Shown: piece by piece, positions 5,434 through 5,863 of the stretch
How the letters are laid out: each line of letters begins with the position of its first letter
Numbering within the stretch: position 1 is the stretch's first letter
From: an uncultured Lachnospiraceae bacterium
Lineage (GTDB): Bacteria; Bacillota; Clostridia; Lachnospirales; Lachnospiraceae
DNA length: 5,863 bases
Reading direction: 5' to 3'
NCBI GenBank assembly: GCA_946627575.1
Contig: CAMOVS010000094.1
Span: forward strand, 1-5,863
The notes under the pieces: generated by a model
What the model saw: the letters and a program-made list of their open reading frames with translations, nothing else
Told to the model about the DNA's origin: nothing
The model's database searches: none
Position numbers and translations under genes: made by a program

Positions 5434-5863
5434 GAGAAATTCACCTCCCCGGCATTAAAGACCGGTCCATCCTTGCAGATCCTCTTATTATGCACGTTAC
5501 TATGGGCATCTTTATCTTTGGAAGATACGATGCAGCCCAGACAGGCACCAATACCGCAAGCCATCCTCTCCTCCAGGGAGATCCAGGCTTCTATCCCCTT
5601 TTCCCGGGCGTAAGCTGAAAGGGCTTTGAGCATGGGCATGGGCCCGCAGGCATAGAGAACCTGTCCCTTGATCTGATCCTGTTCTATGGCATCCAGAACG
5701 GTTCCTTTAGCACCCAGACTCCCATCTTCCGTGGCTATGCTAAGGGAAGCCAGCCGGCGGAATTCATCCAGAAGGAAAGTCTGGTCCCTGTATCCCAGAA
5801 CGATATGCTTCTCGCCCGGGAGCTGGCGGGCCAGCTCCAGCATGGGAGGAATCCCGCCGGCTG
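5430..5863 (-). CDS. pyrK: Dihydroorotate dehydrogenase B, electron-transfer subunit, C-terminal part
   Basis: PyrK carries FAD and a [2Fe-2S] cluster and moves electrons from PyrD's FMN to NAD+. The gene runs off the right end, so the N-terminal FAD-binding barrel is absent. The visible 143-144 codons start within the nucleotide-binding domain (AGGIPPMLELARQL, matching the usual GGxGxPP element), so the in-frame ATG at 5843 is internal, not the start. YACGPMPML lies at 64-72 counted from that methionine, and the cluster motif CGIGACLGC (C96, C101, C104) follows, with the fourth cysteine at C123. Eighteen residues separate the third and fourth cysteines, slightly more than the roughly 14 I recall for Lactococcus PyrK. 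The tail GPVFNAGEVNF is typical of the family. The stop overlaps the pyrD start by 4 nt, as expected for subunits made together. Confidence 0.95.
   Translation of the reverse strand, partial: AGGIPPMLELARQLPGEKHIVLGYRDQTFLLDEFRRLASLSIATEDGSLGAKGTVLDAIEQDQIKGQVLYACGPMPMLKALSAYAREKGIEAWISLEERMACGIGACLGCIVSSKDKDAHSNVHNKRICKDGPVFNAGEVNFS

Noticed and set aside
4555..5613. A 352-codon plus-strand open frame opposite pyrD and pyrK
   Set aside because: It is entirely antisense to two certain enzyme genes. Its translation is low in hydrophobic order and rich in His, Gly and Ser, as expected of a shadow frame, and it matches no family I know.

Overview
The window looks like chromosomal DNA of a Gram-positive clostridial bacterium, most likely Lachnospiraceae-like. 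This is inferred from the NAD-linked dihydroorotate dehydrogenase pair (PyrDB plus PyrK), strong purine-rich AGGAGG-type ribosome binding sites, mid-range base composition, and the style of the PyrE and M29 peptidase proteins. No taxonomic search was possible. All eight genes recognised lie on the minus strand, so they read from the right end of the window to the left. The long plus-strand open frames look like antisense shadows.

Layout in transcription order: pyrK (electron-transfer subunit of dihydroorotate dehydrogenase, 5' end outside the window) overlaps pyrD by 4 nt. After a 65-nt gap carrying a good candidate promoter comes pyrE. Sixty-five nt further on lies a 50-residue glycine-rich membrane peptide gene that a typical length cutoff would miss. 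A gene-free stretch of about 320 nt follows (3261-3578), with a small hairpin, a terminator-like hairpin and an AT-rich candidate promoter. Then comes a VanZ-family membrane protein, a 102-residue three-helix membrane protein overlapping it by 14 nt, a 699-residue M29-type aminopeptidase, and the first 76 codons of a dihydroorotase (pyrC), cut by the left edge.

Function: four genes belong to de novo pyrimidine synthesis. PyrC makes dihydroorotate, PyrD/PyrK oxidise it to orotate using NAD+, and PyrE joins orotate to PRPP to give OMP. The pyrimidine set is split by four genes with no known role in the pathway: the glycine-rich peptide, VanZ-like protein, three-helix protein and aminopeptidase. 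From vanZ to pyrC the genes are closely packed (overlap, 53 nt, 37 nt) with no terminator seen, so pyrC probably depends at least partly on transcription through the aminopeptidase gene.

I see no mobile element, CRISPR array, tRNA, rRNA or recognisable riboswitch, and no convincing new system. The points most worth a second look are the split pyrimidine cluster, the large N-terminal extension on the aminopeptidase, the conserved-looking 50-residue peptide, the in-frame 18-bp duplication in the vanZ-like gene, and the internal promoter before pyrE.
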